This document shows, piece after piece, positions 17,090 through 24,116 of a DNA stretch of 64,000 bases (its first letter is position 1; the number at the start of each line of letters is the position of its first letter). The position numbers were made by a program, and so were the translations under genes. Where the stretch lies: the NCBI RefSeq assembly GCF_002237445.1, contig NZ_CP022527.1, positions 496,001-560,000 of the forward strand, given 5' to 3'. Source of the stretch: Neisseria sp. KEM232 (GTDB lineage: Bacteria > Pseudomonadota > Gammaproteobacteria > Burkholderiales > Neisseriaceae). Under the pieces are notes generated by a model. The model had not been told where the DNA came from. It saw nothing but the letters and a program-made list of their open reading frames with translations, and ran no database searches.

Positions 17090-17365
17090 TCAGCTCCACA
17101 CTTTTTCGGGGCGGGCGATACCGGCACGGCACTCGACTGTGTATTCGGCAATATCGACACCCAAACTGGTCAGGTCGGCAAACCACAAGCCGTGCGGTGC
17201 TTTATTCAGTTCGACCATTTTGCGGTCGGCAAGGTAGTCGAGCTGCTGGCGCAGTTCGGTGGCGGTGGTCTGCGGGTAAATCGCGTTCATGATGTCCAAC
17301 AAGAAGGTTTCGCTTGTCGTGTGCGGTCGGGCTTTATTAAGGGTGTTGATAATGTTCCAACGCAT
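17090..17365 (-). CDS. Small winged-helix-like phage protein (gp26 position)
   Basis: A 91-residue protein. The middle (TTATELRQQLDYLADRKMVEL) followed by a short LWFADLT strand resembles a winged helix. It occupies the Mu gp26 slot, just before the small terminase. No firm function is known; it may bind DNA during packaging. Its TGA is one base from the next gene's start codon, showing tight coupling. Confidence 0.6.
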   Translation of the reverse strand: MRWNIINTLNKARPHTTSETFLLDIMNAIYPQTTATELRQQLDYLADRKMVELNKAPHGLWFADLTSLGVDIAEYTVECRAGIARPEKVWS

Positions 17366-17403
17366 ACCTTCGCGCCGTTGTTTGGCGATCAGTTCCTAGC
17401 TAA

Positions 17404-17724
17404 TCATTTTTTTACGCTTTCCATTTTGTAGATTTCAGTGAGTTTCTCGGCGACGTTGTCGAGTTTGGCTTCGAGGACGACTTGATTGCGGATGTAGTCT
17501 TCGCGCAGGACGTATGTGAGCGGCAGGCCGGCGTTGAATTCCGCCAGTTTGTTTTCCATGATTTCTACTTTGCCTTGCAGGCGTTCCTGCTGTTTTTGGC
17601 GTTCGTCCTGCTGCTCGCGGAATTGCGCCAGCAGCATTTTGCCGAAGGTAAAACAGATGCCGAGGAAGGAGAGAAGAAATCCGACCAACTGCCAAAATTC
17701 GATGTGTATAAAGGTTTTTTCCAT
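17404..17724 (-). CDS. Single-span membrane protein with coiled coil (gp25 position)
   Basis: A 106-residue protein. It has one membrane helix (LVGFLLSFLGICFTFGKMLL) and then a long charged coiled coil (EQQDERQKQQERLQGKVEIM onward). This is the pattern of the DUF2730-type gene before terminase in Mu-like phages; the role is unknown and may relate to lysis or packaging at the membrane. An alternative ATG at 17736 overlaps the upstream gene by 10 bases. Confidence 0.6.
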   Translation of the reverse strand: MEKTFIHIEFWQLVGFLLSFLGICFTFGKMLLAQFREQQDERQKQQERLQGKVEIMENKLAEFNAGLPLTYVLREDYIRNQVVLEAKLDNVAEKLTEIYKMESVKK

Positions 17725-17726
17725 TT

Positions 17727-17936
17727 TTAAGGCCATCCGTGTTCGAAATATTCTTGGCAAACGATGCAGCGGGTGCAGCCTTTGACTGCTTTTCGCCTTG
17801 CGTCCGGTATCGGGCTGCCGCAATCTTCGCAATGGCTCAGGCTGTCGGCACGTTCCGGCATGATTTGATGTTTCGCCAGGGACTCTTCCAAAAATATGGC
17901 TTCACGCTCTGATGCGCGGTCGGCAAAATCAGTCAT
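17727..17936 (-). CDS. TraR/DksA-type C4 zinc-finger protein
   Basis: A 69-residue protein with the four-Cys zinc knuckle of the phage TraR subfamily: CEDCGSPIP, then CTRCIVCQEYFE. TraR-like proteins bind the RNA polymerase secondary channel and mimic DksA with ppGpp, changing host promoter output. Here it sits in the lysis-packaging operon, where it could shift host transcription late in infection; that consequence is inferred. It overlaps the upstream spanin-like gene by 8 bases. Confidence 0.85.
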   Translation of the reverse strand: MTDFADRASEREAIFLEESLAKHQIMPERADSLSHCEDCGSPIPDARRKAVKGCTRCIVCQEYFEHGWP

Positions 17937-18219
17937 TTTTCAGACGGCCTTTCGTGTACCAGTCCTGCCACCCGGAGACTTGGACTTCCAACTTTTGGCA
18001 GTATTCACCGTAACGTACGGCATGGTTTAAGAGTTGTTCGGGTGAGCCGCCGGTCGGACGCTCGGGGCGTTCGTATTTGACCAGCAGCCCGGTAGATACA
18101 GGCGGCAAATCCACTGTCGGTACGGTTTTAATCGGGGTATCCGAAGGCACGGTTGTAGAGGTGCAGGCTGTTAGAACCGATACCGTTAAAACCATTGCCG
18201 TCTTTTTGAATCGCGTCAT
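17929..18219 (-). CDS. Outer-membrane spanin lipoprotein (Rz1-like)
   Basis: A 96-residue lipoprotein: signal MTRFKKTAMVLTVSVLTAC, lipobox Cys19, then a Thr/Pro-rich mature part. It overlaps the 3' end of the inner spanin gene by 92 bases in another frame, the classic Rz/Rz1 arrangement. The pair would span the periplasm and fuse the two membranes in the last step of lysis. The mature part is longer than lambda Rz1. One uptake sequence (near 17938) codes its C-terminal GRLK. Confidence 0.75.
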   Translation of the reverse strand: MTRFKKTAMVLTVSVLTACTSTTVPSDTPIKTVPTVDLPPVSTGLLVKYERPERPTGGSPEQLLNHAVRYGEYCQKLEVQVSGWQDWYTKGRLKND

Positions 18220-18517
18220 GCGTTTGCTCCTGTAAGGTGTTTTTGGTTTTATCCAGCTCGCTCAGGGCGGATGCTAGCTCGATGCTTTGACGCTGCGCGA
18301 AGTCATGCCAACGCTTCGTTTCCGCTTGCGCTTTTTTAAGCTCGTCGGCGTATTGTTTGGCTGCCGCCATTGACGAGTTTTGGTAGGCGGTAATCAGGGC
18401 GGTTTGCTTGGCATCGGCTTTGTCGGCGGCATAGTGATAGCCGTTTAGCCAGATGCCTAACACAATCAATGCACGCCATGCCAATGCCGTTTTGTTTTTG
18501 TACAAAAAATCAATCAT
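18128..18517 (-). CDS. Inner-membrane spanin (Rz-like)
   Basis: A 129-residue protein with one N-terminal membrane helix (ALAWRALIVLGIWLNGYHYA) followed by a long periplasmic coiled coil (AAAKQYADELKKAQAETKRW onward). This is the layout of Rz-type inner spanins. The overlapping lipoprotein gene in the +1-type frame supports the call. ATG 18517 lies 7 bases inside the end of the upstream holin-like gene. Part of the endolysin-holin-spanin lysis cassette. Confidence 0.78.
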   Translation of the reverse strand: MIDFLYKNKTALAWRALIVLGIWLNGYHYAADKADAKQTALITAYQNSSMAAAKQYADELKKAQAETKRWHDFAQRQSIELASALSELDKTKNTLQEQTHDAIQKDGNGFNGIGSNSLHLYNRAFGYPD

Positions 18518-18776
18518 TGCCGCTCCATTCTTCGGGATTCGTGGATTTTTTGATTTCCGCCAACTGCGGTACGGCGGCAATGCCGCGTTTGATTAATGCA
18601 TACCCTCCGACCATTGCTCCGTATGCCCACCAAAGCCATTCGGGGGCATCTGGCGAGAGCGAGAATTTATAGGTCATCGCTGCGGCGGCAACGTTTGCCC
18701 ATAATTTGGTATGGCTGATTTTTCCGGTTGCGGGATTGGAGACTAAGCCGCCCAGCCATCGGAAAAAGCCGGTCAT
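18510..18776 (-). CDS. Small membrane protein of the lysis cassette (DUF2644/holin-like)
   Basis: An 87-residue protein with two hydrophobic stretches (LWANVAAAAMTYKFSL and WLWWAYGAMVGGYALI). It starts MTGFFRWLGGLVSNPATGK and resembles the DUF2644 proteins of Mu-like prophages in Pasteurellaceae and Neisseria. A holin role is likely from position between endolysin and spanin genes, but not shown. A longer in-frame start at 18848 would overlap the upstream gene heavily, so I prefer 18776. Confidence 0.6.
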   Translation of the reverse strand: MTGFFRWLGGLVSNPATGKISHTKLWANVAAAAMTYKFSLSPDAPEWLWWAYGAMVGGYALIKRGIAAVPQLAEIKKSTNPEEWSGND

Positions 18777-18943
18777 TTTTGACGGTTTTTCTTCGCGGCG
18801 CGTTTCGCTGCCGCCACCCCGCTTGGACGGTGAGGCATCGTCCGGCATCCCTGAGAAGGTATAGCTGAACGAATGCCCAGATCGACGCTGAAACTGGGAG
18901 ACATCACGGCGGCCATTAGGGCGAGTAAAGACTTTTTTGACAT
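18773..18943 (-). CDS. Small hypothetical protein in the lysis cassette
   Basis: A 56-residue protein with a hydrophobic N-terminus (MSKKSLLALMAAVMSPSFSV) that could be a signal or anchor, and a basic C-terminus (AAAKRAAKKNRQK). GGAG lies just before its ATG. It begins 13 bases after the endolysin stop and overlaps the next gene by 4 bases, so it is probably real. Function unknown; an antiholin or small lysis protein is possible. Confidence 0.5.
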   Translation of the reverse strand: MSKKSLLALMAAVMSPSFSVDLGIRSAIPSQGCRTMPHRPSGVAAAKRAAKKNRQK

Positions 18944-18956
18944 GATTGCTCCTTTT

Positions 18957-19460
18957 TTAATCAATGTTGTCCGCTGATGCGTGGATCAGGTTTTGCGCGA
19001 CGCGGCGGACCCAACCTTTACCGAAAGACGTGAACGTACCGAGCTTGGTATAAAAGACCAGACGCTCGGCGTTGAACCGCAATAAAAGGTCGTTTTCGGG
19101 GAGGGAATTGATGGCTTTGAGACTGATTTCGCCGATGATGCCGTCGTCCGGCACGCCTGCGGCGCGTTGGAGCATACGGGCGGCATTGCCGTAACCGTGG
19201 TTGACGCAGGCATCAAAAAATTGGAAAGCGACCGCTTCGGGCATTTGGTCGGCGTGGTAACGCTCCCAAAACGCCTTTCGGTAAATACCGATAGCCTGTT
19301 CGCGGGTCATGGCACGCATGGAACCGTTAAAGCCGTTTGCCATTGCGGTACGCTTGGTGATACCCCAGTTGGTTTCGCCGCCGGGGTCTTTGGGATGATT
19401 GACGTAACCGCCCTCGTGAGAGAGGACGCGGTTGATGAATTGGTTGAATTTGTCTGACAT
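18957..19460 (-). CDS. Phage endolysin, GH108 muramidase
   Basis: A 167-residue lysin. The catalytic Glu16 is in VLSHEGGYVNHPKDPGGETN, the signature of glycoside hydrolase family 108, and is followed by NWGITKRTA. The C-terminal half (GVPDDGIIGEISLKAINSLP) matches the family's peptidoglycan-binding domain. It cuts the glycan chain of murein. I chose ATG 19460 because it directly follows a 16-bp leader hairpin and a late-promoter element. It is the first gene of the leftward late operon. Confidence 0.92.
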   Translation of the reverse strand: MSDKFNQFINRVLSHEGGYVNHPKDPGGETNWGITKRTAMANGFNGSMRAMTREQAIGIYRKAFWERYHADQMPEAVAFQFFDACVNHGYGNAARMLQRAAGVPDDGIIGEISLKAINSLPENDLLLRFNAERLVFYTKLGTFTSFGKGWVRRVAQNLIHASADNID

Positions 19461-19462
19461 GG

Positions 19463-19534
19463 AAAATCCCTGTATTGAGGTTGAAATCAATACAGGGATT
19501 TTAGGAAAGGTCGTCTGAATGGGCTTTTAAAGGG
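19463..19534 (-). promoter_or_regulatory. Late promoter element D and leader hairpin
   Basis: On the minus strand: TTTAAAAG (within 19521-19534), three bases, then TTCAGACGACCT (19519-19508, an uptake sequence), four bases, then TAAAAT (19503-19498). A perfect 16-bp stem follows (19463-19478 with 19487-19502), ending 2 bases before the endolysin ATG. Same architecture as the elements at 30895, 36901 and 43048. Confidence 0.72.
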
Positions 19535-19542
19535 GGTTAAAA

Positions 19543-19977
19543 TTACTTGTCTGTATTATTTTGCTCTAAAGAATTTCGCCCAACCCGAGTCAATTCCAGA
19601 TTGGTTTCTTGTAATTCTTGTTTTAATTGTTTGATATAGGGCTCTTCATAACGGTGAGGATATTTTTTGGCAGCATCCAACAGTTTCTCCAAACTCTTTT
19701 TATCTGTTTTCAACTTTCTTCGTATTTTAATTTCTTCTGGGGTATATCCCCATTGTGCAATGGCAAGAGAAACAAAATATGCAATGATTGAACCCAAAAC
19801 AGGGGCGATAACAATTGATTTTTCTGCTAGATTGGAAGGCAAGAAATTATTTATGCCCCAAATAACTAGTGTGGAACAACCTGCTGTAACGGCATATTGA
19901 CTCTTAGGTACTGAGACAACGTTATTTGTTTCAGAATTCATTGGTACTGAGGCAACGTTATTTGTTTCAGAATTCAT
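19543..19977 (-). CDS. Two-span membrane protein, prophage cargo
   Basis: A 144-residue protein of unknown function. Two membrane helices (CSTLVIWGINNFL and SIVIAPVLGSIIAYFVSLAI) are followed by WGYTPEEIKIRRKLK and a charged helical tail. Its N-terminus contains a 12-residue direct repeat (MNSETNNVASVP / MNSETNNVVSVP) coded by a 36-bp tandem duplication, so a shorter start at the second Met is possible. It overlaps the upstream membrane gene by 4 bases. Low GC and place between lysis and repressor genes mark it as cargo, perhaps for superinfection exclusion (inference). Confidence 0.65.
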   Translation of the reverse strand: MNSETNNVASVPMNSETNNVVSVPKSQYAVTAGCSTLVIWGINNFLPSNLAEKSIVIAPVLGSIIAYFVSLAIAQWGYTPEEIKIRRKLKTDKKSLEKLLDAAKKYPHRYEEPYIKQLKQELQETNLELTRVGRNSLEQNNTDK

Positions 19978-19978
19978 T
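19907..19978. repeat. 36-bp tandem duplication at a gene start
   Basis: Two adjacent 36-base units (19907-19942 and 19943-19978), differing at one base, each ending in GAATTCATT. Each carries an ATG in the minus-strand frame, so the duplication gives the membrane protein gene two possible starts. Confidence 0.85.
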
Positions 19979-20222
19979 TTGCCCCCTGTTTTATACGCTT
20001 GATTTGTCTGACAAGTGGTTCATTAGCATTGAGGTCTATTGTGATTTCGTCTTTTAATTCGCCTTCATGGAAATGTCGAATGGTAAGTTTATGGGTAGGT
20101 TTGAAGAAGAGGAAAAGTTCGAAAAATACGATTTTCATTAGACATGAGAAAACGGGGATAAGCAAAATTATCCCTATCCAAAGCAGATTGTTGTAAACAA
20201 AATCTACAACAGCCATTCTCAT
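19974..20222 (-). CDS. Small single-span membrane protein, prophage cargo
   Basis: An 82-residue protein with a strong N-terminal membrane segment (LLWIGIILLIPVFSCLMKIV) extended by FFELFLFF, then a polar cytoplasmic or periplasmic part with HFHEGELKDEITIDLN. No family recognised. It overlaps the next gene by 4 bases and starts 11 bases after the 306-residue protein's stop, so the three genes form one low-GC cargo operon. Confidence 0.6.
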   Translation of the reverse strand: MRMAVVDFVYNNLLWIGIILLIPVFSCLMKIVFFELFLFFKPTHKLTIRHFHEGELKDEITIDLNANEPLVRQIKRIKQGAK

Positions 20223-20233
20223 TCCTATACAAA

Positions 20234-21154
20234 TTATTTTTTAGGTTTACGCTTTTTCTTGGCGCTAATCAGTGCATAACTGAATTTTTCCTGATTGGTT
20301 TTACCATCAAATCGTGATGTACGCTCCAATACGGCATTGTATTCATCTCCATCTTTAAAAGAAAGAGTAGCCTTTTTAATTCGGAGAAAAAAATTGTCGT
20401 CTTTGATTTCTACAGGGACTTCTTTCCCGTCTAATTTAATTTTCCAGCCTTTCTTGCCCGTAAAATTAATTTTGACGAAAGTGATGACTGCTTTCAAGGT
20501 AACTATCTGAGGGTCTTTATTCTGAGTATTCAGCTGACTAATTGCTTTGATTGCTTTTTCATCAAATGAGACGGTTTCGATTTTTGCTTCACTGGTTTCG
20601 GTATCAGTAGAAGTAGATTTAAAAATTTTAAATTCCGGTTGTTCATGGTTTTCTAAAGGTACAGTCACAATCTTTTTAATGGATTCCCTGATTTCCGGAT
20701 AGGATATCAAAACCGCTACATCCTCATGGCTGGTAATAGTCTTCCCATCCAATTTAATTGTGGCATCATCTGAATCTTCGCATGTTTCAATATCAAGATA
20801 AGTATGCCCATTCATTTCACGAGCAACATCAAATGTTGTTTTTACTAGTCCTCCTACCACACCAACGGCGGCTAAAACTGGCATAGCATTCTCAGGATTC
20901 AACATTTCTACTAAAAATTGAACGCCGAGTGATCCCTCTTTTGCAGGCGCTTCTACAAATACTTCAAAACTTCGTTTTTTCCCATTTAAGACCTTATCAG
21001 ATTTTACCAATAAGTCATTCATTTCTTTAATGGCTGTTGCTAAATCTCCTGCATTTAGCCGATGGTTCTGTAAATCGGCATCAGCAGAATTATACGAAAT
21101 GGTGAACGTTTCAGTTTCAGATTGTTTATCAAGGTTTAAATTGGACTGTTCCAT
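20234..21154 (-). CDS. Unrecognised 306-residue protein, first gene of a prophage cargo operon
   Basis: No family recognised with confidence. It begins MEQSNLNL; an early LNAGDLATAIKEMNDLL helix is followed by a FEVFVEAPAKEGSLGVQF strand pair and one hydrophobic segment (AMPVLAAVGVVGGLVKTTF near residue 100). The second half is acidic with several KIKLDG-like strands and ends in a basic KKKRKPKK tail. GGAG before ATG 21154 decides the start. It is followed by two small membrane protein genes. A sensor or effector coupled to membrane partners, as in abortive-infection or exclusion systems, is possible, but this rests only on layout. Confidence 0.6.
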   Translation of the reverse strand: MEQSNLNLDKQSETETFTISYNSADADLQNHRLNAGDLATAIKEMNDLLVKSDKVLNGKKRSFEVFVEAPAKEGSLGVQFLVEMLNPENAMPVLAAVGVVGGLVKTTFDVAREMNGHTYLDIETCEDSDDATIKLDGKTITSHEDVAVLISYPEIRESIKKIVTVPLENHEQPEFKIFKSTSTDTETSEAKIETVSFDEKAIKAISQLNTQNKDPQIVTLKAVITFVKINFTGKKGWKIKLDGKEVPVEIKDDNFFLRIKKATLSFKDGDEYNAVLERTSRFDGKTNQEKFSYALISAKKKRKPKK

Positions 21155-21330
21155 TTTGAATACTCCGTTTTTCCCTATATTTTTCAGGTCTTCTACATGC
21201 AGGCTGCACTCTGAAGTAACTAATCTTTTAAGGAGGATAAAACTGATTTTGAGAGAATTGCTTTCTATTAAAGACAAGTTTGGGGCACATCATTATCGGA
21301 TGATCAAACAGTCTGTGACTGTAATGCAGG

Positions 21331-21891
21331 TTACTCAGGTTTCGCCGTCAAAACCACGCTCGGTAAATTGGTAACAGTGACTTCATAAGCAATCCCACCA
21401 CGCGCCCATTCACGGGTTGGGTCTTTTTTCGCATTATGGTTATCAATCGCTATTTTGATTTGCTCATTAGTGTCACGTAACAGGGTGTGATCTTCCGGAG
21501 CGGTTGCCGCAATCAGGGCGGCAGCGGCTTTGGCCAGTTTGTCTGTTTTTTCAGACGACGCCTCTGTGTTCCAGACTACTCGGACGGCAGTAATTTTGTC
21601 GGCTTTATCGGTATCAACGGTTAATGTGAGGCCGTCTGAAAAGTCATGCAGCAGATTCTTCCCTTCTGCATTATCGGTTGGGGATACATGTTCAGGCAGG
21701 GATAGCCCGGTTTTTTGGTCGGCAAGCCCTTTATTGGCTGCTGCTTGATATTCGGCATAGCTTGCCGACATGGTTTTCAATTCGGATTGAACTTGCTCTT
21801 GAGGCTGGGCAGGTGCCGATTGCTCTTCAGATTGGCCGCTACACGCAGATAAAGCACAGGTAGCGGCAATTAATAAAGCGAGTATTTTCAT
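21331..21891 (-). CDS. Lipoprotein, prophage cargo
   Basis: A 186-residue lipoprotein with signal MKILALLIAATCALSAC, lipobox Cys17, then a Gln/Glu/Pro-rich linker (SGQSEEQSAPAQPQEQ) and a soluble domain. An AAGGGAA ribosome site precedes ATG 21891. It contains a chromosomal-dialect uptake sequence (near 21630, coded as FSDGL), unlike the low-GC cargo genes beside it. It lies directly behind the repressor gene and may be expressed in lysogens, so it could change the lysogen's surface. No specific function is known. Confidence 0.7.
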   Translation of the reverse strand: MKILALLIAATCALSACSGQSEEQSAPAQPQEQVQSELKTMSASYAEYQAAANKGLADQKTGLSLPEHVSPTDNAEGKNLLHDFSDGLTLTVDTDKADKITAVRVVWNTEASSEKTDKLAKAAAALIAATAPEDHTLLRDTNEQIKIAIDNHNAKKDPTREWARGGIAYEVTVTNLPSVVLTAKPE

Positions 21892-21914
21892 TCTATTTCC
21901 CTTTTTGATTGTGG

Positions 21915-22580
21915 CTAGTTCAGGTCTTTTGAAATCTGAACCACTTGCCCGATAACCTGTATGTCCGGATGGTCTGACAACATCAGCGGCATGGGCGGAT
22001 AGGTCGAGTTGTCGGAGATTAAAAGCAGGCTGCCGTCGATTTGGCGTTGGACACGCTTTACCCATAACACGTCACCGCTGCGGATAACGTAAATCTGACC
22101 GTCGCGCGGATTGGTTTTGGAGGTATCAACCAGCAGCGTGTCTTTGCTGCTGATGGTCGGCTCCATGCTGTCTCCTTTGGCTGTAACGATGTTGAGGTCT
22201 TGCTCATGCAGGCCGCGTTGGAGCAGCCAGTCTCGACGGAACGCCAAATGATTGGCGGGGTCGGTTACGCCGTAGGCGGTCGTGCCATTGCCCGCGGAGA
22301 CCTCGACATCAAACATGGGGATATAGGCGTAGTCGTCAGATAATGCCGTCAAACTAGAAATATTCCTTTTACTGTTCTTTTTTCCAGAAATCAGCCAGTT
22401 TGCATCAACATCAAATTTGCTCAATATTTTTTCCACCATATCAAATGGTGGACGCTGTTTTCCGCTTAAAACATCATTTACCCTAGATACTTTTTCATCT
22501 ATCAAATCGGCAAATTCGGCGATAGTCAGCTCTTCTTTCGCAAGAAGTTCACGAATATTTCCAGTAAAAATCAAACTCAT
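21915..22580 (-). CDS. CI-type repressor, HTH plus S24 peptidase
   Basis: A 221-residue LexA/CI-like repressor. The N-terminal helix-turn-helix (LTIAEFADLIDEKVSRVNDVLSG, about 18-40) is followed by a linker and a S24 domain. Ala96-Gly97 (VSAGNG) is the likely self-cleavage site; Ser138 (KGDSMEP) and Lys175 (WVKRV) are the catalytic dyad. DNA damage would thus trigger cleavage and induction. This differs from Mu, whose repressor is not of the S24 type. It is divergent from the Ner-like gene across an operator region with nested palindromes. Confidence 0.92.
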   Translation of the reverse strand: MSLIFTGNIRELLAKEELTIAEFADLIDEKVSRVNDVLSGKQRPPFDMVEKILSKFDVDANWLISGKKNSKRNISSLTALSDDYAYIPMFDVEVSAGNGTTAYGVTDPANHLAFRRDWLLQRGLHEQDLNIVTAKGDSMEPTISSKDTLLVDTSKTNPRDGQIYVIRSGDVLWVKRVQRQIDGSLLLISDNSTYPPMPLMLSDHPDIQVIGQVVQISKDLN

Positions 22581-22602
22581 AGAATTAATCCTTAAAAATA
22601 AA

Positions 22603-22686
22603 CTAGAAATAATCTTTCTAGCTAGAAATATTCCTATTATACTTGCATCAAGTTTGATACAAGATTGTTTAAAGATTTAAACAATC
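22603..22686. promoter_or_regulatory. Repressor/Ner operator and promoter region
   Basis: Three palindromes in 84 bases. TTTCTAGCTAGAAA at 22615-22628 has an extra CTAGAAA half-site at 22603-22609. CTTGCATCAA (22642-22651) is opposed to TTGATACAAG (22654-22663). GATTGTTTAAA (22663-22673) is opposed to TTTAAACAATC (22676-22686). On the minus strand TATAAT (22641-22636) is a clear -10 for the repressor gene. CTAGAAATA recurs inside the repressor gene near 22354. Confidence 0.75.
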
Positions 22687-22722
22687 AGGATTTTAACACG
22701 AGAACCAAACAGGAGATATTCC

Positions 22723-22911
22723 GTGAAAGCAGAAAAAATAAAAGCAGGTTTCCGAGAGCGCGGCGAAACGATGAAGGATTGGTGCATGGCGCGTGGCTAT
22801 GACCCGACGTACGTGTCCCGCATTCTGAACGGAACCGTCAAGGCAAATCGGGGGAAGGCGCATCAAATCGCGCTGGAACTCGGGCTTAAGTCCAAACAAG
22901 ACGCAGCGTAG
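22723..22911 (+). CDS. Ner/Cro-like DNA-binding protein
   Basis: A 62-residue helix-turn-helix protein (MKDWCMARGYDPTYVSRILNG covers the motif), GTG start with an AGGAG ribosome site. It is the first rightward early gene, opposite the repressor, the position of Ner in Mu. Ner-type proteins bind the early operator and shut down repressor and early transcription once lytic growth begins. Assignment rests on size, motif and position. Confidence 0.78.
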   Translation: MKAEKIKAGFRERGETMKDWCMARGYDPTYVSRILNGTVKANRGKAHQIALELGLKSKQDAA

Positions 22912-22919
22912 GAGTCGAT

Positions 22920-23204
22920 ATGGCAGAAAGTAAAAGGGTACAACGACTATTGAGGGTCTTTATCGCGCTTGATGAACATCCAATTATCGGCCTGAGTAAT
23001 AAAGATTTATCGGTTGGGCTGGGGATGACACCAACACAAATCAGTAGGGATCTCGATGATTTGATTGCTTCTGGGTTGGTGGTCAAGTTGGATAACGGAA
23101 ACTACGCCTACGGCATCAAAACCCTGCAAATTGCAGAGCGATTTAGAAAACAGCAAGAGCGGTTAAATGCGCGCTTGCAAGAATTGGAAAACCGAATTTA
23201 CTAA
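22920..23204 (+). CDS. Small winged-helix regulator (IclR-like N-domain)
   Basis: A 94-residue protein. Residues 5-60 look like an IclR/MarR winged helix (RVQRLLRVFIALDEHPIIG, then SVGLGMTPTQISRDLDDL and a wing with NGNYAYG). A C-terminal charged helix (FRKQQERLNARLQELENR) could dimerise. It lies 8 bases after the Ner-like gene. It probably regulates early phage genes; target unknown. Its stop overlaps the first large palindrome. Confidence 0.6.
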   Translation: MAESKRVQRLLRVFIALDEHPIIGLSNKDLSVGLGMTPTQISRDLDDLIASGLVVKLDNGNYAYGIKTLQIAERFRKQQERLNARLQELENRIY

Positions 23205-23226
23205 ATGCGACGACGTCGTCGCATTT
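23203..23226. promoter_or_regulatory. 24-bp perfect palindrome, copy 1
   Basis: AAATGCGACGAC followed directly by GTCGTCGCATTT, with no spacer. It lies between the winged-helix gene and the DUF3102 gene, just before GAGGAG. Near-identical copies lie at 25877 and 32099. Confidence 0.85.
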
Positions 23227-23240
23227 GAGGAGCAAAAGAA

Positions 23241-24116
23241 ATGGCAACAGAAATTTTAGGACATACGGTCGGCGCAACGGCAAACGAACTGGCTATCCAC
23301 AGCATGGAGGTTATGGACAAGTTTTCGAACGGCGAGGCCTACAACGAGACGGTATGGATTGAGCGAGGACGATTCGCGGTACGCCAAACAATGGAAGGGA
23401 TGTTTGAGCTGGGGCGCGCGCTGATCATCATCAAAGAGCATACGCCGCATGGGCGTTTTGCCGAAATCGCTGAAAAAGAATTCGGTCTCGGACGGCGGGA
23501 ATCTCAAAGATTGATGAATGCCACCCTCCGATTTATCGACCCGAAAATGAAACAGGTGCAGCATAAGCTGATGACGTTGGGCAAATCCAAACTGCTCGAG
23601 CTGCTGGTTGAAGACGACGACACTTTGTTGGAGCTTGCCGAAGGCGGTGAGGTCAACGGCAACACTTTTGACGATGTTGACCGTATGACGGTCAAGGAGC
23701 TGCGCGTCGCCCTGCGCGAAAGCCGCGAAACGGCGGAAGCGAAAGATAAGGTAATTGCCGATAAAAATAAAAAGGTCGATGAGCTGGCAGAAAAGCTGTC
23801 GAAAAAGCAGACGGGTGTCAAAGAGCCTAAACCTGCGGATGTGGGCATCGAGCTGACGATGCAGCTTGGCAGCTTGGAAGTCGGTATCCGCTCGCAAATC
23901 AGCCGATTGCGCGAGATGTTCGAACAGATGGCGGCTCACGGCGAGGCGCATGGATTTGATCACCGCGCGAAGATGGTCGGCACGCTCAATCAAATTATTT
24001 TGGACTGCGAGCAACTGCGCGAAAGCTATGCCCTACCGACCGAAGCACCGACAGACAATGTGCCGGAATGGTTGGGCGGTGAAACGGGAGAAGGCGATGA
24101 ATCCGGCAATGATTGA
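23241..24116 (+). CDS. DUF3102-type phage protein
   Basis: A 291-residue protein of a type common in Mu-like prophages. The N-terminal half (RGRFAVRQTMEGMFELGRAL, then HGRFAEIAEKEFGLGRRESQ) resembles DUF3102/ParB-like DNA-binding segments. The second half is a long coiled coil followed by an acidic tail. It is placed between the early regulators and the transposase and overlaps the latter by 20 bases. Its role in phage growth is unknown; DNA binding is likely. GAGGAG precedes ATG 23241. Confidence 0.7.
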   Translation: MATEILGHTVGATANELAIHSMEVMDKFSNGEAYNETVWIERGRFAVRQTMEGMFELGRALIIIKEHTPHGRFAEIAEKEFGLGRRESQRLMNATLRFIDPKMKQVQHKLMTLGKSKLLELLVEDDDTLLELAEGGEVNGNTFDDVDRMTVKELRVALRESRETAEAKDKVIADKNKKVDELAEKLSKKQTGVKEPKPADVGIELTMQLGSLEVGIRSQISRLREMFEQMAAHGEAHGFDHRAKMVGTLNQIILDCEQLRESYALPTEAPTDNVPEWLGGETGEGDESGND

